A stretch of DNA of 64,000 nucleotides from the NCBI RefSeq assembly GCF_905475395.1, contig NC_058339.1, forward strand, positions 87,182,520-87,246,519. Direction: 5' to 3'. Under the pieces are notes generated by a model. The model was not told the DNA's origin. It did no database searches and saw only the letters and a program-made list of their open reading frames with translations. This DNA is from Chrysoperla carnea. Lineage: Eukaryota; Arthropoda; Insecta; Neuroptera; Chrysopidae. Within the stretch, counting starts at the first letter, position 1. Each line of letters begins with the position of its first letter. The translations under genes were made by a program, and so were the position numbers. Positions 1 through 13,800 of this stretch are shown here, piece by piece.

Positions 1-929
1 GCTAAAATGACATGAAAGTTAAATTTTTATTATCATATTCAAATTTTAGAGATTATTTTGTAAAATAAAAAATAATCTCACGTAGTTGGCATTAAAAATT
101 ATCTATATGAAAAGTCTTGAATCACTTGAAAAAAACAGATTAAAATTGATGCAAATTTTTATATTTGCGTACTTGAAATCCTTTTACGAACAATTTTTGT
201 GCAAGTATTTAAGCCAATATTATTGATAAAATGTTTCTTAAACTATGGTAATAAAATCGAATATCTTGGGTAAGCAGTTATAATCAGCAGCTGTAATATT
301 TTAGCCCAGTATAACCAGTATAGTAGTTTCTGACCTTAAAAAACAATTCAAAAGTTTCAAAAAAAATTTAAATTTTTCAAATTTTTTAGTCGACTGTGAA
401 GATTACACCAGAAATATCCGCATTGTTTTTTTCTTAACAAAAGGGCTCTCATTTATTATTTGTTCCAAAAGCCTTGAAAGATTCGAGAATTTCGGCATAA
501 ATATCCTCAATATTACATAAAATGAGATATTCAATCAGGAATTGGACACAATATTCCATTTCAAAATTTATAAAACTCATTTTGATTTTAAGATGATAAT
601 TAAACAGTGATTCGACAGATGTTCAGTTAAGTTCAAGAAACTTTAATACAATTATTGAATCATTAAGATTTATTGTTTTAGTCGTATTGGCGATGTTTAA
701 TAGAATTCTTAGCTTCCATTTGAAGCTTATCAGCTTTTTTGATTAGGTTCTGTAGGAAAAACTCTGGAAATGCTAATTTGTATTAGTAATATTAAAAATG
801 TATTATTTACGAATAAAAAATGCTTGCCCTTGAAAGTAATTACAATATTTTATTTTCTTGATCGAAATGTAACAGATCGGTAACTTTTTTGTTAATTAAT
901 TTTTAAACAGTGTATTAAAAACAGTATTT

Positions 930-1215
930 TCAACCGACTTCAAACAAAAAAGGAGGATGTTATCAATTCGACTGTATTTTTTTTTGTGTTACCTCAGAAC
1001 TTTTGACTGGGTGAACCGATTTTGATGATTCTTTATCTATTTGAAAGCTGGTGCTTCCCGTGTGGTCCCATTTAATTTTGGTCCAGTTCTGACAACGGCA
1101 TCCAATCGATTTCGATGATTCTTTTTTAGTGACAAATTAGTTAGTGTACTTCAGATTCACTAAAAATCACAAAACAAAAAAAACTTTTAACAAATAGAAA
1201 ACCGACTTCAAAAGG
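930..1215. repeat. Dispersed repeat with 'accgacttcaaa' boundaries
   Basis: The motif 'accgacttcaaa' occurs at both edges (about 932 and 1201), enclosing text such as 'gggtgaaccgattttgatgatt' in pieces. This wording is typical of short interspersed or non-autonomous repeats in insect genomes as I remember them. No coding capacity is seen. It directly abuts the foldback at 1238-1435, and the two may be parts of one element. Confidence 0.5.
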
Positions 1216-1237
1216 AAAACTTTTCCAAAAAAAATAA

Positions 1238-1435
1238 TATGCACTAAAAAGTAAAAAAATAACGATAATATAATGTAGTTAAAATTATTGTTATTTTTGG
1301 AGTCGGTGTCAGCCAAGCTAATGTAGCAAACTGTGCTGTAAGAGTTGTTTCCTTAGCTGACAGCGACTCCAAAAATAACAATAATTTTAACTACATTATA
1401 TTATCGTTTTTTTTTTTTTACTTTTTACTGCATAT
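1238..1435. mobile_element. Foldback (inverted-repeat) element, MITE-like
   Basis: The left arm (about 1238-1320) and the right arm (about 1353-1435) are near-perfect reverse complements. Examples are 'aacgataatataatgtagtt' at 1261 and its complement around 1390-1408, and 'ggagtcg' with 'cgactcc' near 1299 and 1364. The loop is about 30 bases. Transcribed RNA would form a hairpin of about 80 bp. No ORF is present. A non-autonomous DNA transposon or a rearranged repeat tail are the likely readings. Confidence 0.75.
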
Positions 1436-1863
1436 TAATTTGTTATAGGTATTTCCAATTTAAAAATTTTGATACACTCAAATTTTCTTATTACCTAATG
1501 TACAACAACAATAATTTTCATCATAAAGCATTAGTATATTAATATTTGCTGACCCAACAAGCAGCTGAGCTTAGTAAATCTGATAAGTATAATGACTTAA
1601 GTTACTTAGATTGTAGGTATACTTACCTAAAATAACATTATAGAATATGTTTAATTTCATAAAATACTGCAGAACCTTCGCTTATTACGCGTACAGAAAC
1701 ATTTTATCAAAAAGTGTAAAGTAATTTTAATTTTGACAAAAATAATTGTTATCTAAATTAATTTTTGTTGTTGATATTTTCTTATAAGAAAATTTTCCAA
1801 AAAAAATGTTTTGATTAATTTTTTTACGTTGGTTTTCGATTTTGTTATAGTGTTACCGAGAAT

Positions 1864-4800
1864 ATGGTACATGTAAAATTGAAATTTCGTCAATTTACAT
1901 CAGCGCTACGACGTAAAAAAGAGATTTCATCAACAGTGTTATCCGAATCAAAATTGATACGATGTTTATCAACATTAGATTTAACTGCTTTGGGTATTGG
2001 CAGTACTTTGGGCGTTGGTGTTTATGTTTTGGCTGGTGAAGTATCAAAAACAACTGCAGGACCAGCCGTTATTATATCGTTTTTAATTGCTGCAATTGCA
2101 TCTATATTTGCTGGTGAGAATAATGATATTTTATACAATCGATTTTTTCATGCTTTTTTGTAAATTTTATTTAAAAAAGTAGTTCAAAAGATGCATTTTA
2201 AAAGCATTTATATAGGTCGGAAGAAAAGGGCACCATATCACAAAAATTACATTTTCCATGCCTGCAAAAAACATATATTTTAGATATTTCGTTGTTTAGC
2301 TAATTTAATTCAATACTTTACAAATATTTTAACTTTTTCGAAGAAATATTTGGAAAAATATAAAGCTCATATAAATATTATTTACTTAATAATTCATTTT
2401 TTTCAAATGTTTTTATAATTTTAAACAAGTGAAAACAAACAATTGACTGAGTTAATTGTTGAAATACCATGCATAGTCAGTGTTGATTTCTTTATCACAT
2501 TACACATACAAATATGTGACACATACATAACTGATAATCAAGTATAGTACATATTATAAAATTTCCGCCTAATTGGCGCCCTCACGGGTAAACAGTGATG
2601 TTTACGAAAAAATGTTTCAAACAAAAGTTGTTTAATTTTTTATAAGGAACATTTTTTACACTTAAACTTTTGTTCTATCTCTAACGGTTTACAAGACCCA
2701 ATTGACCAATGATGCTCATTTACGAACTTGACCTCACTTTTTACGTCCTAAGTACGCTGTACAAATTTCAGCTCAATATCTTTTTTCGTTTTTAAGTTAT
2801 CGTGTCCACAGACGGACGGACGGACGGACAACCGGAAATGGACTAATTAGGTGATTTTATGAACACCAAACAAAATTTTTTTCCTAGCTTCATTATTTTT
2901 AAGCGTTACAAACTTTGGACTAAACTTAATATATTATGTATATTTCATATATACATGGTATAATAGTATTTGTTTAATGGTGCCAGGAAAGCTCATTTAA
3001 TTAATTTTCTCATTATTTGTTTACAGGTTTATGTTATGCCGAATTTGGAGCTCGTGTACCAAAAGCTGGATCTGCTTATGTATACAGTTATGTTTGCGTT
3101 GGTGAATTTATTGCCTTTATAATTGGATGGAATCTACTTTTAGAATATATTATAGGTATGTAAATTTTAAAACTGGAAATGACGCAATACTTCCTATGAG
3201 GCGAACAATCTTTGATAATTTCCAAAGTGTTTCCTTTAGATTAGAGATAGTGTTACACAATATCATCGTCTATGAAATCTTATCTCTTATGATATTTATA
3301 CTCGCGGTTGTCGGAAACTCAACACAATTCAATTGGAAAAGTGGTTCTAATTTTTGGCATGGAAAACCTTGTTTAGGAAAACTAAAACTAGAGCATAACT
3401 CAAAGTTATCTTTAATTCCACTTAATTTCGTCGTAAACCCACTTTTCATTCAGAATTTGATAAAATTAAAATATATTCTTAATCTAGGTCTATTTAATTT
3501 GCCAAAAGAAATGAAAATTTTTAATGATTGTGAAGCCAGATAATTAAATGTTTAAATTTATATTTGAAGTGCACATAATTAAATTCAAAGTGTCGATAAA
3601 GTAGGTTAGGTTAGGTTAGAGTGGCTGTCCTGGGGTGGGACACACTTAGACCATAGAGTCCGTTGTGATACCGTAAATTGGTTGGCCCATCTCCGGCCAC
3701 TACTCCATGAACCATTTGGAGCTGTTTAAGAACAGCAGGAGGGCTTTGACGTCGACTGACTTTAGGTCAGAGACGTCGTCAAAGAGAGGCTGGCTCAAGT
3801 AAGTCCATCTCCTCATTACAAGAGCTGGGCAGTGACAGAGAAGATGAGACATTGTCTCCTCCTCGACACCACTGTGACAGCTCCTGCAGTAGCCGTGATA
3901 CACTGCCAGGTCTAAGCGTTCAGCATGCTTGCCGCCCAGCCAGTAAAGTAAAAAAAATTACATATTTCGTGTAAAACTTAATAACCTTTTTAAGGAATGC
4001 TCTTAAAAAATAATTTATTAAAATAAAGAATAAGGAAAATTTAGAAATTAAAATTTTTTTAATCGATTTTTTGAAAAGATTAAAAACACTTTTGAATATG
4101 CAGTTGTGTATGTCTATTCAGTATGTGTATACACAATACGTCTAAGTATTATTTACTAATGTCATAAATAGTGCATGAATATATGAGCATGTTTTTATCA
4201 ACTTCATTTTTTTTTTATTCAGCATAGGCTTCGTTTTACTTTTATTCGTTTCACTACTTTAACGAAAATATGGACTTTATTCATCACAATATTTTACAGG
4301 TTCGGCTAGTGTCGTAAAAGGTTTAAGCACATATACAGATGCCTTAATTGGAAAACGTATGGGAACATATTTAAATGACACAATACCTATGAATGTTGAC
4401 TATTTAGCTGATTATCCTGATGTCTTTGCATTTTTTGTTACAATATTATTTTCAAGTAAGATATAAATTTTAATTAAAAGTACTAATTAATTATTATTAT
4501 TATTTTAATTAAAATGTTTATACTTTCGTTTTTCAGCTGCCTTAGCATTTGGAGCCAAAGAATCTTCATTATTTAATAATATATTCACACTTGTTAATTT
4601 ATGTGTTGTCATTTTTGTCATCGTTGCCGGTGTTTTTAAAGGTCAGTTAAAAAATTTTTAAAAAAAATTAATTTCTTTAAATTTTCATATCAAGTATTTG
4701 CTTTTTTATTATAAGGTCTACGAAAAAAAGTGATTCTTTATAAAAATCTCTATTCAGCTATTCACTTTTGGCATCGACTGTAGAGGGTGTGTTCACAAAT

Positions 4801-7800
4801 TGAAAAAGTTCGACAGTAATGTTAATGGTCGTTTAGAAACGTAGACCATTTAGGATTGATAATGAGAGGAACGGTTCTAGAAACCACTCCCCAGATATGT
4901 AGAAGTGTTTTTAAAGAATTTTGCGTGCTAAGTGTTCTGAATGTGCCCAATAACTTCATGAATTGATCATAAAATGGTGGGAGCGCATATAAATTATAGA
5001 GAATTTAAATTCGTGCTATGTTTTTTTTTTTGCTATGTATCTTGTAATTATTTACAATCCCACCAAAAATTTTTACTAACGAATTGGCTTGATCTAACGA
5101 ATTGATTTAACCAGCTATATTAGTTTTCATAAGAAATCCACAAGTCGTGGCATTTCTCGTAAAAAAATTTAATTTATGCTAGTGTTTTAAAATCTTCAAT
5201 ACGTGCTACTTTTCATACGAGTTTTTTTGTTCCTTTTTTTCATATATGTTGATATAGGTATTCCCTGTAAAAATACTGACTAAAAAAAAGTCCAAATTTC
5301 TTTGTGATTCTCCGAATTAGCAAGCAAATCATAGAACAAAAATGTAATGGTTAAAGAAGGAAGGCAGGATAATCATTCACAATTGCTGCTATTTTTCCCG
5401 TATTATGTTGTCAATGATTTTAAATCTCTAGCCACGAATAAAATTTCAATTATTATAATCCAACTTGTATCAATTCTCAAGACAAATCGGGAGAAAAAAA
5501 CCATTATCGGCTCTGTTATGAGTTTTTCTAATTTAATAATGTTGTCCTAGTATTCTGATCAGGATGGTCAGGAATAATCCTATATTTATTATTTTAATAA
5601 TATGATCTTGAAATATTAATAGTTTTGTCATCGAAGGCAGGGTGTTGTGCTTAAAGTACTCTCTCCTCATGCGGAAGTTGGTCAGTTCAAAATCAATTCA
5701 TGTCAACTGTTTTTTCAAATTCTACTTTGTGACCCATAAAGTACACAATTTTTAACTATTTTTAACTTAGCGAGACTCCAGAAGTAAAATAAGAAAATAA
5801 ATTATAGTTTATAGTATCTACTAAAAAAGCACGCTTTATTTTTCATCTAATCAACTAATTTAAAAAATCAATGTAGAGAGAAGCCATCCCACGCTTTGAA
5901 TTTTACATTACAAATTTTTAAATTATAATATATTCGACATTAAAACACACAAAAATTAATTAACGATCTCCACAAAATATGTATATATTTTTTTTGAAAT
6001 CTAGGTATATTGATATTATTGAATGTTTATTGGTTAAACGTATTAGGTAACATACATATATTAAATATTACGAATACCTACCTATCATAATAGCATTGTA
6101 CAAATATTTTTCAACTTTCATTTTTTTAATAACATAATTTTTATCAAATATATAATAATATTAGGTATGGGTGTTTAAATGAAATAACAATTTTGTATTA
6201 TTTGATTTATGTGGTTGATAAAATAGAAAAAATGCACTACCTTCCTTCAAAGTTTATTGTCCATTAAATCACTTTTTTAAACCCCGAACTAAAAAAAAGG
6301 GTTGTTATAAGTTTGACCGCTATGTGTGTGTGTCTGTGTGTTTGTCTGTCTACGGCATCGTAGCGCTTGAACGGATGAACCGATTTTAATTTTTTTTTGT
6401 TTCATTTGAAAGGTAATTTAACGAAGAGTGTTCTTAGCTATGTTTCAAGTGCGAGCTTAGAGAGTTCCGTTCTTGACGTTCATTACGTATAATTTTAACA
6501 TATAAATAATTACTATGGAAATCAATGATCAAATAAAACTGGCTCAATTCTTAGTCTTATTTTTATAGGAAAAAAATGTAGGAATACAACATCCAAATAA
6601 AAACTTCGATTACTACCATAATATAAAAAAATTCTCTATTCAAAAAAATAAAATAATTAATATATCCCAAAATTTATAAAACAAATTTTGGATTTAGACT
6701 ACAATAAAATAAAATATACATCTAATAAATATTTTCACGTATAAATGAAGATGCAAGCTTAACATGGTCGTCGTTTCGCTAAAGATCGACATAATTGTGG
6801 CGATCCAATAATATCGCCAAAGAATACACTTAATAAATAGAAATCACGATTTTTGGTCGGTGACGATTTGTAATTGCTGAAACAGAAAAGGTTAAGGTTT
6901 CGATTAGAAATATAATTATTTTGATATGAAATACTTTTAATATAATTTATACAAAATACAAAGGATTAAAACGGGGAATTTGCGGATTTATCTCCTTTTC
7001 GCTGCGATTTTTCGGCAAATCTAACTAAGTATATTTTTGATATTTACTTTCGTGATCTTCAGACGAATATTGAAGAAGTCAAATCGATAATTTTATTTGA
7101 TTATCGCGAAAGTTATTTAAGAACATTTAAATTTTCTCTGATAGTCTTCAAGAACCCGATGAAAAACTCCATGAGTTTTTAAGCTTGTTACATAAGCAAA
7201 TTTTTGCTAAGGCAAAAGGCTTATTCAATTTTCTTAATTTTGGTTGATCAAAAGAGAAAAATTCAATAAAAATGTACTTAAAATAATATTTATTTTCATT
7301 AATTTATAGTTAATAAAATTTTCATTACAGCCATAACAGAATGATTATATATATTTCTGATAAGAAAAATAAATACCGCGTTCCGACAAAGCAATGTTTC
7401 ATATACATAACTAATTATATAAGTCTTATTAAATTTTTCAATGCTCAATAATACAATACAAGGACTCAGGCCCGTGCGCAGGAGAGGGGTCAAATGCACC
7501 CATTTATTAGACGCATTTCCACTGACTATGCCTTTGAGTCAAGTACTTTAAACAGGAAACCTGGATCTTGGCAAGGTTATCGAACCAGCTGAAGCATGAT
7601 TTGATTAAAAGAAGTAAAAACCTTGAGCGATATCTATAATACATTAATACTTTATCAAATTTAGCCTGTCTGTTTCTCTATAAAATGAAAACTCTTGCTC
7701 GACTTTTTGAACTAGAATTTTTTGCGAATTATTACATCTTATCACTTTAGGTGTAAGAATTTGCCCATAAAGAAATGTACGAGAATATTCTTATAAAAGT

Positions 7801-10800
7801 CCTAAAAATTATGATTTAACGTTTCTTTTTTTTGACGTTAACAAAACTTAACTTAAGATAGGTCCAGTTTTTGAATTTCGAGTTTGAAAAACGATAGAAA
7901 AAAATAGTTTGAAATGTTTATCTTTCCCCTTGAAATCAACGTCAAAAAAAATATTACAAGAACCAACTCAATTTTGTTTCTGCTGGACTTTTCGAACTTC
8001 GAAATTACCTGAAAATTTCTTTCCATTCAGCTTCTGTATATCCATTACGTTTCTCTTCCAATTGCTTACGTGCTTTAATTGCATTATCAATACATACTTT
8101 TTCATATAAACATACATCTTTACCAAATTCTCTGACTAATTTCTTTTCAACACGAACAATATCCAATATGTCTTCATGACTACTATCGCTTGTAGTTAAA
8201 TCTTCTAAATATTCTGAAGAAATTGCTCGTCGCGCTCGACCGACATAGGTTTCTAGAAAATAATAAAATTTATTAAAAATTATTAATTTATGAATTTTTA
8301 GCATTTTTAATAAAAAGTCAAATGTACTTTAGAACTAAAAATTTTAAAAGATTCTTGATCAATTGTTGGCAGAGATGAATTAAATATGGAGAGCACCCTA
8401 GACCAGCAAGCACATCATCTGTCATGCTCTTCCCTGCCATATATTATTAATTTTAGCTAGTATTTATACAATAACTAGTTGCAGCTCAAGGATTCACCCC
8501 CATGATGCATCCCGTGGAAAAAAATTGCGTTTTTCCTTGTTTAAAAACTGCCATGCGCACCTCCTTTAGTAATCTTGTGACCCTAGAGCGATAATACATA
8601 CTCTCGGCTTATAATTTTTATGGTTAGGGGCTGTTCGGTCATTACAATTGGTCTGACTAACGAAATATAACTTAGTAATAGTTAACTTGATAACATATTT
8701 CAAAGTCAGATATGTAAAAGAAATAAAGCTTATTTATTTTTTTGTGAAGAAAAGTGACAATAAATTAGATAAAATTTTTGTGGATGTTATAAAAATACGA
8801 TGGTTAATTTATTTTAAATTTCCAAAATTATATAAAAATATCTTTCCATAAGATATGCAATTGATACATGTGGTTGATAAGAAGAAGCAATAAAACTCCA
8901 TACTTATATTTATGCAATCGCGCTTCACGATTCTTTGATTTTCGTAACTTAAATAAATGAATAAAACATAAATGAGTAATACATATTTCTCAATGTTCAT
9001 TATACACTCTGTAATCTGTATAAATTTACCGATATTGATTATATAACAAAATTTACCAAATAGTTTCTATTAATTCATAAATATTAATTAATTTAATTAC
9101 TTTTAAAATACTTTCAAAACAATAATATTCGATTTTATTATTTTTAAAATTGACATATATTTCAACTAATAAATACAAGATTTTTACATTATATTGCTTT
9201 TCAAATATAAATAATCCGGATGTAAGTATTTAAGCTATGAGTTTTATTTGCCTTTTGTTTTAAAAAATTTAGTAAAAATTTAAACATTGTATTATTAATT
9301 ATTATACAAATTTTTATCTGATAACACTGAAATATAGCTTTGCCTAAACAAATAATTTCAAGGTACAATCTATGAAAAATATGCCGTGTATTTTTCTTTG
9401 AAAATTTACTACCATTTTCATTCATTAAATTATGAAAAAAAATGGATCTATAATTAACTTCCCTCTCGAACGAATTTGTATTGCAATTTAAACAAAAAAT
9501 TAATGGTCTTGGCAATATTAATTTTAAGCGAATTGATCGAAAATTTAGATTCTGTTTTAGGGATTTATTTCGTTGGAAAGCTAGTGTCATGAAAATTGTT
9601 GTAATAATAATGTTAGGGTTGACCAGGGCTAGTTGAGCAGGTTTTGGCTTTTCAGAGTTCTAGCTTCTAAACGAGTAATCATATTTATTTGATTCATATA
9701 TCAATAAATAGCCCATACCTTCCTTTAGAAAATGACCTTTAGAAAATTTTCGATATATGTTATTATTTTCGAGAAAACTAGCTTTAAGTGACGATAGTCG
9801 TAGCTGCACAAATTACCCCATTATTGGGGTAAGTTTAGCTAGTGTATGAGGCAAGTTGAGCAGGATGCAACTATTGAAATATAATTTTTTCATTTTCAAT
9901 TTAGAATTCAAGCAATCACATGCATTTTTAAACCGGTTCTATTCAAAACAAATAATTGAAGGCATATACTAACTTGGATTAAATGAATAACGTAATTTTC
10001 GTATAAAATTTACCATACGCATAGCCATTACAATCACTGGAAATGCAACTAAATGTAAAGGCCATTCAAATGATGGTTCTTGTGATACTAATTGTGCACT
10101 AGTTGAATTAATTTCAAATGATAACAATAAATTTAAAACTAATATACACAGAAGACATAGTTTTAAAAAATTCATTTTTTTTTATATTTTATAAAACTGA
10201 ATTGAATTTATTGAAAATCAATCAGAAAGGACTCTCACTGAACAACATTACTAATAATAATCGATTTATGCATATAATATTGCTTATTGGTTTTGAATAT
10301 TATGTGTTTTTACCCTACCAAATTAATTGGAGGCATAAGTAAATGGTTTATGTGTGTGAATATTATCAAGGTTTTGTGTATTAAATATTAAACAAGAATA
10401 ATTAATATGTTACTTGTTATAAACAATTATAAACTTAGGATAGAATATATTCGCCACGACTAAGAAAAAAAATTCAAAAAGAGTCAGAGGTGTCTTAGGA
10501 CACTCGGTAAGATATATATGTTCTTTCCGGTGTAATTCATGTATATCTAGTTTTAAAAAAATAATTTTTTTTTTAAATAAAATTTTTAAAAAAATTCATT
10601 GATGTGGCTGAGGTTTGACCTGACGACCTTTTGCATTAGCAGTGGGCACCTATCCACAAGACCATTGCCTCATTGAGAATACTATTAATATTTCAAGGAA
10701 ATAAGATATAGAAAAAAGATCATTGAAACACGTTTATTTATCTAACTCCCATCTGCCGAACGCTAGATAAAAAACATTGTTCCAATTATCATCCAGCTTT

Positions 10801-13800
10801 TTTCACATGATTTTATCGAAATAATATATTTCCGATTCGAAATCTGAACAATGGAGCCATTTAAAAAATACATTAACGATGACAGACGGACAGACAGACA
10901 GGCAGACAACCGGAAATGGACTAATTAGGTGATTTTATGAACACCTATAACAAAACTTTGTTCATAGTATCAATATTTTTAAACGTTACAAACTTGGGAC
11001 TAAACTTATTATATCTTGGTATATTTCATATACATGGTATAAAAATCAAAATTTCCACTTTTCGATATATCAACGCCATCTCATACTAGACTTTAACTAC
11101 CTCACATACATATAAAATCTAGACCACACATTTTAATAACACTTTCATTTCTTAGGTATATTATTTATACAAATTAATTATTTATATATATTAATTATTT
11201 TTATCTATTATGTGTACAATAATAATATAATCACGTAAGAAGCATCTAATTAATGCATTTAATTATTCGTAAATCAATAACTACTATTTCCGAATTCCGG
11301 CGAATTCTTATAAGAAAAAAAAATGTAAACATTGTTTTATTATATAATAAATTAATGGATTTCTGGTTCATGGTCTGTCTAAGATTTATTATTTATTACT
11401 TCCATATAATTCAATTAAATGAAAAAAATTACTGACGTATAAAGTTTTGATTTGTAAATTAAATCTAATCGTCATTTATACTAACAAGCAGTAATCTCCT
11501 GAGACTTCTCACCCGACTTTTCATTTGGGATTTTCGTGTGAAAAAGCAGTCGGAACTATGCTGCAGAAAATACTAAACCCTTCAATGAAAGAAAGAAATT
11601 CAATTTAAAAACAAGTGAAAATGAACAATTGACTGAGTTAATTGTTGAAATATCATGTATAGACAGTGTTGATTACTCTATCACATAACACATACACACA
11701 TGTCACACATACATAACTGATAATCCCATATTAATACATACTATAAAATTAGCATCTAATGTGTGCCCTCGTGAGTAAACAGTGATGTTTACAAAAAATG
11801 TTTCTTATAAAAGTTGTTTATTTTTTGATAAGGAACATTTTTTACATTTAAACTTTTGTTCTATCTCTAACGGTTTACAAGATGAGTCTTACGGACCCAA
11901 GACCCAATTAAATAGTTATAAAAAAAACTCGATCGACTTGAAACGACTCAAGCGAATGTTATGAAATTCTTTTCTGAGCATATTGCCGTTAATGTACTTC
12001 GATCGACTCCTCAACGAAGACGATATCATTTTTTGTTTCCGCAATACCGATGACGAAAAAATGATCACGAATGTACGTTCAATCATACACACCCACACAC
12101 ACACACACACACAAATGCTTCTTCTCCAAAGTGGTGTTAAAGCATCTTTCTAACTATGAAACGTAAAGATATGTTGAAAATTTCGACCCATCCAAATTTC
12201 CACCAAAATCAGACCCATTATCAGACCCAATGGACATCAGAGTATGAATTAAGACTCTCAAAATGAATGTACTTCCGGCGGTACATCAGATTGTGAATTT
12301 GAATTTTTTTGAAGTTGAATTTCTTTTAAACAGATGAGAATGAACCAAAAAAAAAATCGTTTCCCGGATTTAAATGACGATTTTTATCTGAGGTCATATT
12401 GATCCAAAAATCAGATTTTAAAATACGACATCAGGGTCACACTTCTACCGATTTAACTACCAGGCTATAAAGAAAAGTTTAATAAATGTGTCACTTTTGT
12501 TCAACTTTTTTTTTCATAAAACAAGTAATTTTACAATCACTAAGAAAGTCCATTACAAGTAACTTGAATTTACTCTTCTCAAAGACTAGTTCATGATCAC
12601 AAATCTTCACCTATAATGCGAACTTTCGAATTTACATAAAGTATTTTACTATAAACACGATAATAATGATATTTTAATAAAACATTTCTAATAAAACCAG
12701 ATTCATGTTACAAAAATAATAAAAATCATAGATCAATAAATACAATTCACTTAATATATATAATTAATTAAGAATTCAATTTCTACTTAAAACTTTTACA
12801 TTCTTTTAATAAAATATATTGCTTAGAGGGAATCTTAGAATCTGTTTGTTAAGTAAACATATTGTAAATATGAATTAATTTTATAAAGCTCCGAATATAC
12901 AGAGTCGGATTAAAGTTACTCCAGCGCTAACTTGTAAATTAAATAATTTTTGGAAATTAGGTGATTGGTTTTGAGCCCTTTTTGTCTTTTGAGTACTTTT
13001 AATATCGATTAATGACCTGGCCCGTGCGCAAGGGAGGGGTTTTGGGGGTCAAAACCCCTCCCATTGAGAATCTGCTCACATATAAATTTTGAACAATATA
13101 GTCCTGTAAATGCACCCATTTATGAGACGCTATCGAACTACCTGATGCTGCGAAACATATTTTGATTGAAAGACGACGAAACGTTCGAAAAGAGTTCAGA
13201 AAAATTTTCAAAATCATGAGCGATATCTGCGATGAATATAACATTGAAGTGAGGAAGCCAAGGTTTGCGTCACAACAAGCTCAACGCTCGAATGTACAGA
13301 CTGATTCAGTTAAAGATTATAGATCGATTTTTGAATCATCGCAATAAAATTTTGATGAAAACTCGATTTTTTGAACTAGAATTTTCAATTTTGTACGATG
13401 ATTCTCGTGACATCTAGGTCGACGAAGTTCAATTTTCATGAAAACGCATTACAGGGCGGCTTAATTCACTGTAAGTACTCGATATTTGCAATAACGATGC
13501 GTTTCCGAATGTCTATTAAATGCTTCGCGTTATGGCAGTTTTGCCTTTGACAACAGCGACGAATGATCGCTCCTTTTCAACCTTGCATCGTCTCAAAACA
13601 AACCTAAGATCGAGAATGTTTATAGATCAGCTCAACGGTTTAATCTTCGCTTAATATACATCATGTGTATATATATCGTGATCGATGCAGTTCTGATCGA
13701 TGAGTTTTGGAAAGCTTTTTCTCTGCACCTCGCAGAATTAACTTATTGAAAAATAGTGACTGAAATCACCTTTTGACCTATTGAGATAACATTTATTAAT

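Larger units (their letters stand above)
1..1863. other. Upstream non-coding region of CAT-A
   Basis: No convincing coding exon is visible. The stretch is AT-rich and contains a dispersed-repeat segment at about 930-1215 (bounded by 'accgacttcaaa' motifs) and a long foldback at 1238-1435. Just before the CAT-A start, a T-rich tract ending in 'gttatag' at 1843-1849 looks like a splice acceptor, so the first CAT-A coding exon probably has an upstream 5' UTR exon that may lie outside the window. Confidence 0.6.

Noticed and set aside
3127..3543. 138-aa plus-strand ORF
   Set aside because: It is CAT-A exon 2 read through its donor into intron 2; only 3027-3155 is coding.
9201..9590. 129-aa minus-strand ORF in the nested gene's intron
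   Set aside because: Composition is that of random AT-rich frames (Asn/Ile/Phe/Lys), with no motif; it lies between two supported exons of the same strand.
12999..13244. 81-aa minus-strand ORF
   Set aside because: Antisense shadow of the hAT remnant.
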